Notes: generated from the letters alone by a model not told the origin. Shown: positions 43,821 through 54,782, numbered from the stretch's first letter. The stretch is DNA of 64,000 bases from Phymatolithon calcareum (GCA_977006965.1 OZ345357.1:1178001-1242000), one strand, 5' to 3'. A program made the numbers and translations.

Positions 43821-44432
43821 CAACACATATCCCCAGAGTAAGCATGCAGACCACCCTCGGAACACAGTCCAGAGCTTTGCGGGAACACAAGCGGTCGTGG
43901 TGATCAATCTCGAGCGCGAGGCTACGCCGTATATGGCCAGGAAAGCTCCTTGAGGTGCAAATGAGAGTAGACTTCGGCTTGTACCGGAAAGAAGCCGCGC
44001 CGCCCACGGAGCACACTCCACAACCTTACGGGAACACAGGTACATACGGAGGTCAAGTGCGTATACGAGCCTTCGCCGTGTGGGGCTGGGCCAGTCTCGA
44101 CGATAGCAGCACACGCGTCGTAGTGACGCTCGGTGAAGAAAGAAAAGAAAAAGAATATAGGAGTGGGCGAGGACGATGGAATCAGGTAGACAGAGATAAG
44201 CACGACTCGACAGAAGAAGAGTCGATGTACGGGTAGAGAACACTCGGCAGCCTTGCGGGAACTCCAGCGGTCGTGCAGTTTGTACACGAGCGCGAGCCTT
44301 CGCCTTGTTGAGGATGGATAAGTTCGGTGATAATATATCGCCGACGTCGCAGTCATCTTGATGCGAATGGACGGCGACTTCGTCCTTGATACGGCGACAA
44401 TAGCTGGGCCATTGACCTTGGAACGGACGCAC
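43821..44432. other. Degenerate tandem units between LINE and repeat D
   Basis: Three diverged units are recognisable by TTGCGGGAACACAAGCGGTC-like cores near 43870, 44025 and 44250, each followed by GAGC..GCGAGG/CCTTCGCC. Minus-strand frames through them are probably not genes. They could be promoter monomers of a retroelement. Confidence 0.4.
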
Positions 44433-45339
44433 GCGGTACGTAGTCCACTCGGTTGTTTTCGACGAAAATAATAGACACTGCTGTTGCGGCACATAAACAG
44501 TTGCTGAATAGTGACAGTTGACATGAACTCAAAACAGCAGTACAACAGCGCTGCCGACCGGTGGTGAATATGTAAAGGAAACGAGGAAAAGCAGATGCAG
44601 ATGACACACTGCGACGAGCGCGAAGATGACGCGAACGTGAAGTTGCAAGTGTGCGGTATAAGTGGCGCTCCATGCGTGTCACGATGCATAGGAAGGCCAC
44701 GATGTTGTCGCTAGTGCAGCCCAAGTGGAAGCTTCATCGACTCACCCCCGTGCGATAGTGCACGAGGTTCCAAGGAAGCACATGATCACGGCGAAGGGCG
44801 ATAGTGCTGCAGCCGCTGCAGCCGCTACTGATGATAACAATGCGACGGCCGCAAGTGCTGAAAATAGATACGAATCAAATCAAAAAATGCATTGGTTTTG
44901 CTCCGCTCTACAGTACTGCTAATCGACTAACCGATCGAGAGCACGTTACAATCAACGGAGCGAGCAGCAAGCCCTCGTCTATCACTTCTCCTCGGCTGAA
45001 GGGACCACGGTGGCAGCGAGCCAATAGGAAAAAGCAGTGCATTCGTGGTTCGGCAGGTTCCCTCAAGTGAGAACGACGCTAATATCGGATGCGGCAGCCG
45101 AGCACCACCTGGAGACCGTATGAAATAATCTGGCAAAGTACGAAGTGCGCTCTGGAGAAATGTTAACAACGGAAAAGGTATTAGACTCCCTACTAGTCTA
45201 CATTGTCACTAAAATTGATAATGTGGAAAGCGAGGAGTCCCTGCATTAGGGACCAGGTGATATACTAAGATGAACAAGTACCGAAAAGCTACTCCCGTAC
45301 AGTCTTAGGAGTGTTACTGATCGCTTTTAAATAAACAAC
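44433..45339 (+). repeat. Repeat D, copy 1 (5'-truncated retroelement 3' part)
   Basis: Shares its sequence from GCGGTACGTAGTCCAC with 48672-49255 and 59670-60610, and ends in the LINE-like tail CTTTTAAATAAACAAC shared with 60590-60610. It contains a short GCAGCCGCTGCAGCC alanine-coding repeat and small frames (44725-44922 and 44804-45070) that are preserved only in part among the three copies. Confidence 0.75.
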
Positions 45340-46362
45340 GAGGAAATTCACTACATGGCCACCAAAAATTGGCAAATTTCACTACATGGTCATCTCTCGT
45401 CAAATCTACTACTCATCCGTTACGAATACGACGGCGCTCTTTAAGCACGTTGTCGTGTTCATCTGCAACGCTCAACACACAACACTCCCGCACTAACCAC
45501 TCCGAAATCATGGAAAAGAAGAAGCTCGTGCTACAGGTGGGCGACTACGCCGGATCAAGCTTTGACACGTTGTGAACATCGTGATCTCCCACAGCACGTC
45601 GATGGGCAAGGCCCATCTCGTGGCGAAGCTCAACAAAAAACGCCTGATACTCGTCTGTAGTCAGCGCACAGCTTGCACCTTCCGCGTTAACGTCAGCGCG
45701 CTCAGCTGTGTTGTTCGCAATGAAGAGGAACCATTCAATGTGACAGTTAGCAGCAATTACTGTGCTACATGTTCCTGCCGCCACTTTGAAGAGCACCAAT
45801 GGCCATGTAGCCACCGTCATCACTGCACTTTTGTACGCCTCTAGGCGCTTGGTGCAGCATCGGGTGTCGTTCGACCCGTGGAACGAGCACTGGTTCGGGG
45901 ACGTATGGACGTTGAGAACGTGGGCCAAGCAGCATGCGGGCAGCATCACGCGTGTTGCAGTCACCTGGAGACCAGCTCGTACAGGATGATTTGGTGCCGT
46001 TGGACCTTGCGGATAAGCCGGACCGCAAGCGCAAGAGGCCTTACTTGCGGTCCGAAATGAGGTCCCACAACGTCGTCGAGGCGAAACGAAAACACATCTA
46101 CAAAGCGGCTCAGTCCATGATTATCGACCTTACCGCCTGCGATGACGGAGATGCTGCTTGCGACAAGGGTCTAAAGCGTAGAGAGTAGCGCGCGCGAAAA
46201 TTTTTACTGTGCCATAGATTGCTTTGACAAACGGATGAGTAGTAGTTTTGGCTACAGTGAGCTATGATAGTACGCTTGGCTAGGGGTGAGTAGTAGAGAT
46301 GGCTAGAGATGGCCATGTAGTGAGTTTTGCCAATTTTTGGTTGCCATGTAGTGAATTTCCTC
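45340..46362. mobile_element. MULE-type DNA transposon with 58-bp TIRs
   Basis: 45340-45397 and 46305-46362 are inverted copies over 58 bp with about three mismatches, beginning GAGGAAATTCACTACATGG. Within each TIR the 12-mer TTCACTACATGG (or a close variant) occurs twice. Next to the TIRs are subterminal motifs (CTACTACTCATCCGTT on the left, AACGGATGAGTAGTAG on the right). No clear 9-bp target duplication was seen. The interior carries a MULE transposase tail. Total 1023 bp, non-autonomous. Confidence 0.85.
45510..46188 (+). pseudogene. MULE transposase C-terminal remnant with SWIM zinc finger
   Basis: An ATG at 45510 opens MEKKKLVLQVGDYAGS, then the frame shifts to NIVISHSTSMGKAHLVAKLN and, by 45780, the SWIM pattern CATCSCRHFEEHQWPCSH (CxC..CxH), usual near the end of Mutator-like transposases. 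After another shift the text continues with SFDPWNEHWFGDVWTLRTW and a basic DKPDRKRKRPYLRSEMRS tail. The DDE catalytic core is absent. Confidence 0.7.
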
Positions 46363-47483
46363 AAAGTTTATTGTTAATCGTCCGACAGTCTGAAGTATAT
46401 ATACGGGCAAGGCTTCCACAGATTCTACTTACCCTAGAACAGCTTGGTCTTCGTGCAGAACCTCCATCCTGTACGGGATTGCTGAGACCTGGGTTCAACC
46501 TCTCGTGCCTAGCTTTCTATGATTCAGGACAAACCTTCAATCGGGCACAACGCAGTTCTATTCCATACCCTCGCGATTTTCTTGGAGGCAATCGCGACAC
46601 GTTGCTCATCTTCTGAACGGTAGTATTGTAAACGGAGACAGTAAGGCCTAGCTGAAAAAGCCATTACCAAACTGCGCAAAAGCAGACGACTCCCACGGAA
46701 ATGATGAGTTCAGGGAATCGGAAGTCCAGAGTTTGACCAGGTCGAACTCTGGATGGAGCTCCTCAGATGCACTGGGTCAGGCCCGGCAGCATTATAGGAT
46801 GCAATTTCCTCGAGGGCTCCACCCGATGACCACACATTACCGACACAGCTTTATTGCGTTCACTAAAGTTCTGAAGTTCAAGAATCGAAGCGAGAGAACG
46901 CATCTTCTGCTTCACGTGGAAAGCAATATGCGAAATGCCCTGCTCAAAAAGTGGTGTCTGAAATCATGACTGTACGAAATTTCGTGCCCGACCGCGTGAA
47001 CCCGGCGAGCAGTGGCTTCGGTACCTTGAAGGACTTGCGGTGCGAGACGGTGGACATCACCCAGCAGGTTCAGAAACCGACAGGCTGTTTGATGAAATTC
47101 CGGGGAGCGCGAACCGCAACGGAACCGCTTTCCGCGAGGAGCTTTCGTGAGCGTGGGAACCCAAGAGGAGGAAAAAGGAACTTTTCTTTTTTGCTGACTG
47201 CAGAAGTTTGCTTACTTTACTGTGGAGCGCTTATTTAACGTGCTTGAGAAGGATAATGTGGATCCTCATTAGGCATCCCGTAGACACTTAATTTTCCCGT
47301 TCCCTTTTTTAGTTCTTGTTCGTTTCAAGCGCCGCAAACAACGCGTTTATGCTTATTTGCTCATGAATTTTCCATGCCGCCACTGTGTCCACATAGGGGC
47401 GTTTCACGGAACATCGCAGAAGTCTCAACCGTGTCGTCATTTAAGGATATCTCCGAAACTTGTGTGACCTTAGGGTGTGCTGA

Positions 47484-48374
47484 TCAAATCTTTCCTGTGG
47501 GTGTCCCGCTCCCTGGGGGAACCGCACAGGAGATGTGTTCGCCCAGTGATACCGACGATGTGTCTCTACTAATTAGAGCCTTGACGTTGACAGAATTGCC
47601 GAGCGCTTGAGCTGCCTGGACCAGAAGTTGCTTAATATTTATTCCCAAAGATTCCAGGACGGGTTTTCCCAGGAGAGGTTCGTCAACCATCTCGTCCTGG
47701 GAAACCAGCCAAGTAACATTTTGGAGTTTCAATTGTACGCCGGGCACCAAGAAAAGAGTCACAGACATCGTTACTTCCTTGTCGCACACCAACTCGATCT
47801 TTTCTCCATTGGCACTAGATGCTTTGGCCACGGTGTACGTTTCTGGTGTTTCGTACTGTTGCACATGCATTGCGGCATTTTTCTGCTGTAGTTCCTCGTA
47901 CAGTTCAGGCGACATGATATTGTCGTCTGCGCCGCTGTCCGTATACAGCACTCTTGAAGCCAAGTTCGCGAACACGGCCGTCATGCGACAAGAATCGTTC
48001 GCAATCGCGTTTGCAGTTGTTGCTACCGGTGCACGGTTGGGAGAGTCACAAGGCGAGGAGCACGTCTGTGCTATTTCTGTCATGGTACCCCTGCTTCGCA
48101 TTCGCTTTCTTGGTCGCACATGTTCAGGATCTTCTCCTTTGAGAATGGGTTGAAGGAAGTCGCAAAAACTGTGCCAGATTTTCGAAAAGACTTTTCCAAT
48201 TAAGGTTGCACCATCAGAACTGCAACTTGGGGAGCGCGTACGCGATCTCTTCTTCCCGGATTTTGATGCCATCTTTGTGTTTACAATGAGCTTCGAGCGT
48301 CCGCATGCAGACAAGAGATTAAGTACCGCCCCGAACTTCATCATAATTCCAAGAACAATTTCCTCAGCAAGCAT
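47484..48374 (-). CDS. Retropepsin-like aspartic protease ORF, copy 1
   Basis: 296 aa, ATG at 48374. The N-terminal 100 residues are basic and Ser-rich (KSGKKRSRTRSPSCSSDG). The retropepsin domain starts at RVLYTDSGADDNIMSPELYE, with the active-site DSGAD (usual DSGA/DTGA), and ends with VDEPLLGKPVLESLGINIK, the LLG..L..LG block of retroviral-type proteases. A matching pattern is common in oomycete and algal Ty3-like elements. Reverse transcriptase and integrase are not present next to it. It differs from the second copy at about seven residues, and both remain open, suggesting recent duplication; selection cannot be judged. Confidence 0.8.
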   Translation of the reverse strand: MLAEEIVLGIMMKFGAVLNLLSACGRSKLIVNTKMASKSGKKRSRTRSPSCSSDGATLIGKVFSKIWHSFCDFLQPILKGEDPEHVRPRKRMRSRGTMTEIAQTCSSPCDSPNRAPVATTANAIANDSCRMTAVFANLASRVLYTDSGADDNIMSPELYEELQQKNAAMHVQQYETPETYTVAKASSANGEKIELVCDKEVTMSVTLFLVPGVQLKLQNVTWLVSQDEMVDEPLLGKPVLESLGINIKQLLVQAAQALGNSVNVKALISRDTSSVSLGEHISCAVPPGSGTPTGKI

Positions 48375-48671
48375 TGCATGTGTGCATTTGAAAGAAGCAA
48401 TTCATTTCCGGTTTAGCATATTGCACTGAGCTTTGCACTTGTGATGGAGGATAACTGAGTTGTCTGAAGTGAATAGCGAATGTTGTAGCACAATGTGAAG
48501 AAGAGATACATATTCAACCATGCAGCGAGTGTGGTGCCCCTCTCCAACAACCGTCGATTGACAGCCGAGAAGACCAATCCGCGAGCACAATACTCATTGC
48601 AACTGTCCGAGCACTGCCTCTCGTTTGCTGCTCGGTTAAGGCCGCATCTCATCCCGTGCTACTGTATCTGC

Positions 48672-49255
48672 AGCTGCAGTAGCACTGCGGTACGTAGTCC
48701 ACTTGGTTGCTTTCGGCCAAAATATTAGACACTGCTGTCGCGGCACACAAACAGTTGCTGAATAGTGACAGTTCAGATGAACTCAAAACAGTAGTACAAC
48801 CGCGCTGCCGACCGGTGGTGAATATGTAAAGGAAACGAGGAAAAGCAGATGCAGATGAAACACTTCGACGAGCGCGATAAGCCGGTGCCGGCGTACCGCT
48901 GAGAGCGCGAAGGCGATGCGAACGAGAAGTTGCAAGTGTGCAGTACGAGCGGTGCATCCATGCGTGTCACGATGCATAGGAAGGCCACGATGTTGTCGCT
49001 AGTGCAGCCCAAGTGGAAGCTTCATCGACTCACCCGCATGCGATAGTGCACGATGTTCCCAGAAAGCGCATGATCACGGCGAAGGGCGAAACTGCTGCAG
49101 CCGCTGCAGCCGCTACTGATGATAACAATGCGACGGCCGCAAGTGCTGAAAATAGATACGAATCAAATCAAAAAATGCATCGGTTTTGCTCCGCTCTACA
49201 GTACTGCTAATCGACTAACCGATTGAGACCATGTTACAATCAACGGATAAAGCAG
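48672..49255 (+). repeat. Repeat D, copy 2 (3' truncated)
   Basis: Matches 44433-45000 and 59670-60250, then diverges after GTTACAATCAACGGA. It carries the same alanine-repeat frame (49013-49210), which starts with GTG rather than ATG. Confidence 0.75.
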
Positions 49256-50042
49256 CAAACAGATTTTCTGTTCTTAACTAAGAATCCATGTAGCAACCGG
49301 GACAAAATGGTCTTCAAATTAAAGGGCTCGAAAAAATATCAAATCCGCTATTTACTTCATGGAAAAGAAACTGGTGCCAATGGCTTCGGAACCTTCCTAT
49401 CTATCGATCGCCAACTTCATCTTAGAGGTGATCATTTTCTCGCTGCAGTCAGAGTACGCAAGAGAAAGGGCAATTAAGGTGCAGAATATGATAATCATAG
49501 TTTAGGGGAGTTAAAAGTACTTCGCTTGCGGCCATGAGCCGATGTGAAGTCAGCCAGACGCAAAAAAGTCTTCTACGGGGAGTGTCTGAGCCGCCTCCTC
49601 CGTCTATCCAGCTCAGTGCGCAAATACATTCGTCCTCATTCTCGTTTGAGTGGTTGTATCAAGCTTAGAAACAACTGAAAGCGCAAACAATTCGAACGGT
49701 AGCCATACTGTTAGAGTCTGTACTCTATCCTCTCTCCTCTATCCCATGCACTGGTTCTCGGCACGACTGGGATCGTAGCAGATTTGACAATTTTCACCAC
49801 CCCGTATTCCTGTGTCCCGGCTGTTACATGGATTCGTAGTAAAATAAACCACCATTTTGTTTTTAATTTCTACCAATGGCTGCTGACGCGCTGGTAGCCG
49901 TGCTCGCAGTAACATCCACATGCCCCGAATACTGTACTGTGTTTGATGTCAGTCTGCGTTCTTCGCCGGCGCCCGGGAGTACATGATCACACCTGGGCTC
50001 AGCACGGTCTTGACCATGCACGGATCATGACTCTCGTCCGTG
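49256..50042. other. Intergenic, nothing supported
   Basis: Short frames only; no repeat match within the window was noticed. Confidence 0.5.
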
Positions 50043-51023
50043 TCAGCCCACTCTGAATACCGCCGCGAATGCTCGAAGCGCAGCTCGTAGTCGTGTTTGG
50101 CCAATGATTTTTTTCATCCTGAGGGCAATAGCGCCTTCCTCGTCCTTTTGTTGCTTGGCCCGTCCCCACTCAAAGTCCGACTCATCAGGCGCACGAAGCG
50201 AGCACAGAGCGAAGTCAATCATAAACACCTGAGAATGCTGCTGAGCGCGACCATCTGGCACGGTACAGACCAGAAAGTTCCGGGGGCTCACGTCATTATT
50301 CAGGATGTTGTGATCCCCCAACATGTGGGTAATAGCAACGGCTTGATCGACAATGGGCTGCCAACTCGAGCGCGGAAAGTGATCGACTATGTCCCACAGG
50401 TTGCAGCCGTTTATGTACTCGAGCAGGATGCCTTTGACTTGGAAGGGCGTAAAGTCGCCGCGGCCGTCGCGATTTAGGGTAGACCTCGACGTTGCAAGCT
50501 CCACATCGACCGCCGCAACAAGTTTCGGGATGACGCGACCCTGGTGATCGCGCAGCGCGTCATAGGCGGCAATCTCGGCGTCGTACAGTCCGAGAAGCTC
50601 GTGCGCCAGAAAAGCCTCGTTCTGAGCGTCATCCCAGTGTTCCTCTGTGTTTTCCTGGAAATCGTCGATGTGGCGCAGATCGTGCAGAAAACTATTGATT
50701 GCGCCGCTCTCGACCGAATCGATATACGCCTGTTCGATGCGCTTCGTCCATGGCCCGATGCCGTTGTCACTCCGGAGCTGCTCAGCAAAACGTCGGTCGA
50801 AAAGCTTTAGGAAAGCGATGCCGCCCGCCGTTGGCGGCCGTTCCTTCTCCAAAATGTCGACGACCATGGTGCAGGAGAGCGTTCGTTCATGGAGCTGGCG
50901 AATACGCACGTACAAAACCGAAGCAGATGCATGGTCATGGTCGGGTAGGACGCTGAGCGTCAAGACTTGGCTGGTCAGGTAGTCATCGAATGGGGAGCAT
51001 CGAGACAGGAGTGAGAGGTCCAT
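50043..51023 (-). CDS. Protein-kinase-like (fungal-type) protein
   Basis: 326 aa, single exon, ATG at 51023. It has a kinase-fold pattern: FLKLFDRRFAEQL (start of the N-lobe), IPKLVAAVDVEL, KGILLEYINGCNLWDI (hinge), catalytic loop HNILNNDVSPRNFLV at about residue 240 (the HRD motif is replaced but the loop Asp and Asn are kept), and FMIDFALC (DFG read as DFA). No glycine-rich loop or clear N-lobe Lys was placed. Such short, divergent kinase-like proteins are frequent in ascomycete fungi, where the catalytic loop often reads as N-D-x-x-x-R-N. Substrate unknown; it may be a small-molecule phosphotransferase or inactive. GC-rich codon use matches the intact genes of the left part, although it lies in a repeat-rich region. 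Fungal origin by transfer is only a suggestion. Confidence 0.75.
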   Translation of the reverse strand: MDLSLLSRCSPFDDYLTSQVLTLSVLPDHDHASASVLYVRIRQLHERTLSCTMVVDILEKERPPTAGGIAFLKLFDRRFAEQLRSDNGIGPWTKRIEQAYIDSVESGAINSFLHDLRHIDDFQENTEEHWDDAQNEAFLAHELLGLYDAEIAAYDALRDHQGRVIPKLVAAVDVELATSRSTLNRDGRGDFTPFQVKGILLEYINGCNLWDIVDHFPRSSWQPIVDQAVAITHMLGDHNILNNDVSPRNFLVCTVPDGRAQQHSQVFMIDFALCSLRAPDESDFEWGRAKQQKDEEGAIALRMKKIIGQTRLRAALRAFAAVFRVG

Positions 51024-52033
51024 TCCAGGGGGATGCGGGAAATATCGAAAATTGAGGTAATTTTGCTTTTACTACTTTTTGAGGGAGCTGATAATTTTTA
51101 TCGACCTGCGCAAAAAGCAGATAGATTTTGCGGATCATGAATATCTATCGTCGAGAGCGTGAACTGCTGGACCATACGTATGGAATGTTATTGCTGGGAC
51201 GTGAACAACGTACTCATGTACAAAACCATGGTATGATACGAAAAGTTACGGATCCGGATTTGCCAAGCGAAAGTTCGCGAAAGTTTCGCCAAGAACACGT
51301 GTCACGAATTTGCCAGAATCGAAACTTTCGCCGAGCGCCTGACTTTCATTGGCTATATTCTGCTCAAGACTTGAGCAACACTCAATTATTTAGCGAAACT
51401 TTGTAGTACTCAATGAGATCTGGCGATCCATGTGAAAAAATCTGAAAATGCCTCTCATTTTCCATGCGAAACTTGCTCTGAGAAATCAAAACTTTCGCGT
51501 TTTTTGCGAAACTTTCGACTTTCGCTTGCAACTTTCGCCAGGACGCGGAGCACTTTCTACCCTTTTTTTGCCAAAACTTGGTAGTTCCAACATCAGAGAG
51601 CAAAGTTTCGCTAAGAACGATGGCATTGCAACGCTTCGTCTACAAACTTTCGCCTCGACAAAAACAAGAAAGCGAAACTTTCGATGGCCTGTTTTGTCGA
51701 CGCGAAAGTTTCGCTTGACAAATTTCCCGAGTAGCCGTTTCGTTCCGTAACGCACGGAGTCACAAAATGAAACAAGCCCTCACTGCACCGATATAGATTT
51801 GGGAAAAGCAATTGCAAAATACAATATTGTGTATCATATATAGCATCAATTTGAAAAGAAAAGCTCTGCTACGCTATTAGTCACATGCTTTCGTTGTTTA
51901 CGCTGATTTGTTAATTCCCTGAACGTGGTCCATGTTCTTCGTAGTATTGGAGTTTCGATATTTCCCGCATTCTCCAGAAGGGGCACTTCGACGCGTGCAG
52001 AATGCAAGCTGGGAGGTGAGAGCCGCAAGCTCA
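51024..52033. other. Intergenic with a dense short-motif cluster
   Basis: No gene. Contains the GCGAAACTTTCGC cluster described separately. Several frames through it (51382-51817) merely read the repeated motif. Confidence 0.55.
51267..51715. repeat. Cluster of about 12 GCGAAACTTTCGC-type palindromic motifs
   Basis: Copies or near copies of the palindromic core GCGAAACTTTCGC / GCGAAAGTTTCGC start at about 51267, 51275, 51321, 51392, 51466, 51487, 51505, 51528, 51601, 51643, 51671 and 51702, in both orientations and with irregular spacing. No transposase or known array is nearby. Confidence 0.85.
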
Positions 52034-52443
52034 CACGTGTACGCATCAAATGTGAGCTTACAGCTAAATTTGTGTCTGCAAAAATAGCTGCGTGTTTTCA
52101 AACGAGTACTGGACACTGTGCACGAGTACGCAGTACCCTCTGTACTCCCTAGTGGCCTTACAACGTACTCTAGCGTCGTCGAAGATGAGTACAGAAATTG
52201 AGTTTGAGTGCAAGAGACTCACAGGAGCTCTTGTTGGGAGAGAATTACGAATCAAGAACGTTCTGAGTAGCCAGAGGACTTTAGGTTAGAGAATATCGCA
52301 AGAGCTGCCCCGTTACTCTAAGGTGAGGCTTTGGGAGCTCTCAAAATAAAATCATCAAATATGCCCTCTGTACTCGTGTACTGACAGCTAGTTTTACAGA
52401 CACAAATTTAACCGTAAGCTCACTCGTGTACGCATCAAATGTG
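52034..52443. repeat. Fold-back structure enclosing a LINE 3' fragment
   Basis: 52052-52090 and 52385-52423 are inverted repeats (39 bp, about 5 mismatches), while CGTGTACGCATCAAATGTG occurs as a direct repeat outside them (52036-52054 and 52425-52443). Between lies a LINE tail. Confidence 0.8.
52120..52350 (+). mobile_element. 5'-truncated LINE fragment
   Basis: Encodes VALQRTLASSKMSTE and CKRLTGALVGRE, matching the last 45 residues of the LINE ORF at 40950-43751, then CCGTTACTCT..GGCTTTGGGAGCTC and a CAAAATAAAATC tail. It is diverged from the other copy. Confidence 0.85.
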
Positions 52444-53014
52444 TTCAAAATTAGTCGTGACACTACTGTAGGCAGCCATGTTGCTCCAGCAGTACGGTTG
52501 TGCGGTGCAGCATTGCGCACATACAGCAGAGCGGCACGTTGATCGACAGGCGCGTGCTGCCGCGCGCGCAATTGTCGCATTTCTATCGTCCGCATACGAT
52601 TCGCTTAACATACTAGACGCAATTCCCTAAGCTTTTTAAAGCTCTTAAAAGAGCTTCCTTGGTTGAAAACGAAGGACAAAAGTTTCTCCTTTATCACCAG
52701 AATCATTTTTCTTGGAAATCATGAGCAATAAATGCAGCCAGCTCTTCAGTAGCAGGAGTGTAAGAAAAATGAATGCTTATTCCCCTATGGGGCTAGCAAG
52801 CAGTGCTTTTTATTTTTCCTCTACTTAGATTATGGCAGGGCGTTAATCCTGCTAGCTAATTGTAAGCACGCTTATTCTCTGCCTGTCACAGGAGAGTCGT
52901 TACAGCCGTCATCCTTTACTGGCATGAGAAATTGCATCCAGAACATTCCGTGGAGCTGACTAACTCCGAAATAATATGAGACATCATGATGGAGTCGCAT
53001 CCCGAAACGATTGG
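52444..53014. other. Intergenic with one reversed SINE-like copy
   Basis: Nothing else supported. Confidence 0.5.
52768..52890 (-). repeat. SINE-like repeat S, copy 3
   Basis: Reverse-complement copy of 16564-16712, including the CCCCTATGGGG hairpin and the TGCTTATTC end, close in sequence to copy 1. Confidence 0.82.
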
Positions 53015-53834
53015 ACCGTCTCAGGGGTAACCTCCAGGAGGTGTCGCCACAAGCTCTCATGAACATGGGATAGAAAAAATGCAAATTTGCATTTGCACCT
53101 ATTCGTTGTTTTTCTTTTGCAAACCAAAAACTCAAATACACTGGACCTACAATCATGTCGGGACTGGAGAAGTCCACCTTTAAGATAAGAATTGCTGGTC
53201 TATCCTTTGATTGATGCATGTCTCGTGGCAATTCGAGCAACAAAGTGTGGAACAATTTTTGCTGACATCCCCGTCGCTCGATATCTCTGTGTGAGTATCA
53301 GGGAAGATGTTGGAATTTCACAGTCAAAGAGTTACGAGTGCGCGCCGCAATGCCAAGTCGTGCTGAAAGCGGCCGCTTCATCTCAACTCTAGCAAAGACA
53401 CCCTTCAGCTCACAACGGTTCCACCCATCTTACTTGGATATCCCTGCTCTCAAATGGTCTCTAATCCACTGCTCACATCCGTTCTGTCAGTCCCTTCGTT
53501 CACAACCGATCCGGTTGTTGATGCATTTTAATGCAAACGTGGAAAAGATTTAGAAATACTGCATCCCCCACAGTCTTCAATTGAGAATGATGTAATGCGA
53601 ACACTAGAACATTGTGGAAAAATGTGACTCATGGAGTAGGGTGTGTACCTGACCACAATTGCCCTATATCGGGCGCTCTCAGTAGAAGTTCTCATTCTAC
53701 CGGGCTCTGTCATTGCCTTACACTGCACCTGAAGTATTTCTCTGGTCTCGGGTCAAGCGAGTTAACAACTCTTTTCATCCTATACATGAACCTTCATCCA
53801 GCTTCATAATACATTATTATCTCGATCTCCGCTA

Positions 53835-54444
53835 CGTGCCAGAACTTCAAAACTTTAGTGAACGCAATAAAGCTATGTCGTTATGTGTGGTCAGCGGATG
53901 GAGCGCTTGAGGAAATCGCATCCTATAATGCTACCGGGCCTGACCCAGTGCATCTGAGGAGCTCCATCCAGAGTTCGACCTGGTCAAACCCTGGACTTCC
54001 GATTCCCTGAACTAATCTACAAGAACGCAAAGGGGATGGGAGGGTGGGAGAAACAAAAGAAACGATTTCTCGATGCGGTCGAGCGGACGGAGGCAGATGT
54101 TGCACGGTTGCACCTTGGTTCCTTGCTGTTGAGATGCGTGAGCTCGCGGTTTGGCAGGTGCTATGATTCTGAGCTCGGTATCTTCCGATACATTTGATTT
54201 AGGTTCAGTGTTGGTCGCCGCTGGACCGGCTCTTGTGGCGGTTACTGCGGGCTACGAGTTGGGTATGACAATATCCAGGACACTCGTTGAAACGGATGAT
54301 CGTGCGGCCGAACGGTGCTGCGGTCAAACCGTATTTTACACGTGGTTCATTGTGTGCCTTTGCTCGTCGAGGCGTGGGACATTCTTCTTCGTCCCTGCTT
54401 CGATTGTTTGATAAACGTTCTTCTGCGTTTCTTGAAATTGTATA
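53835..54444 (-). repeat. Repeat E, copy 2, inverted relative to 57190-57820
   Basis: The reverse complement of this segment matches 57190-57820 almost completely, and its right part matches 6722-6878. It interrupts block 1 between CATAATACATT and AACAAAACAAGACG. The E terminus TTGAAATTGTA is at the right edge. Confidence 0.85.
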
Positions 54445-54645
54445 ACAAAACAAGACGATACGCGACACTAATTAATGTTATATTTCATGTTGGCATCTGC
54501 ATCGATCATAAAGTACAAAATCTGCCCTCCAGCATGTGGAAGTGATAAAAAGTCAATAGGATAAGCGTAAACGAAGTCCTATCGAGGTTAAGGTTCGATG
54601 ACTTCAAACCCAGTTTAATAATCAGTTTAATGTAGCAGTTTGTGT

Positions 54646-54782
54646 GGAATCGTCTAATGACGAGCGGCAGGGAGAGAAGAATCGTGTTTTCAATTAGCTA
54701 GCGGGATTAACGCCTTGTCGTAATCTAGGTAGAGGTAAAATAGAAGTACTGCTTCCCAGCCCGATAAGGGAATAAAGCAGTC
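54646..54782 (+). repeat. SINE-like repeat S, copy 4
   Basis: Counterpart of 38577-38710 in the second block. Confidence 0.75.

Larger units (their letters stand above)
46366..49255. mobile_element. Retropepsin-bearing element, copy 1
   Basis: Collinear with 56537-60250. From 46951 to 48374 the two copies align with no indel (constant offset 10987) and few substitutions. This copy lacks the 757 bp present at 56886-57643 and the 51-bp palindromic insertion at 57865. It ends early in repeat D near 49255. The MULE sits immediately at its left edge. No LTR or reverse transcriptase was identified, so the element class is unsure. Confidence 0.7.

Noticed and set aside
43788-44689. Long overlapping minus-strand frames (234 and 255 codons)
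   Set aside because: They run through degenerate repeat units and repeat D; two frames are open at once over the same bases, as expected from repeated DNA rather than a gene.
44725-44922. Alanine-repeat frame in the three D copies as a conserved gene
   Set aside because: Starts with GTG, ends shortly after the repeat, and differences between copies are mostly amino-acid changing.
46362-46366. Nine-base target duplication for the MULE element
   Set aside because: Flanks AATAAACAAC and AAAGTTTATT do not match; the duplication is absent, decayed, or the ends are slightly different.
46480-46500. GGGTTCAACCTC considered as a tRNA T-arm
   Set aside because: No cloverleaf can be formed with the flanking sequence.
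47374-47610. 78-codon plus-strand frame identical in both retropepsin copies (also 58361-58597)
   Set aside because: Identity reflects the recent duplication of the whole segment; part of it is antisense to the retropepsin ORF.
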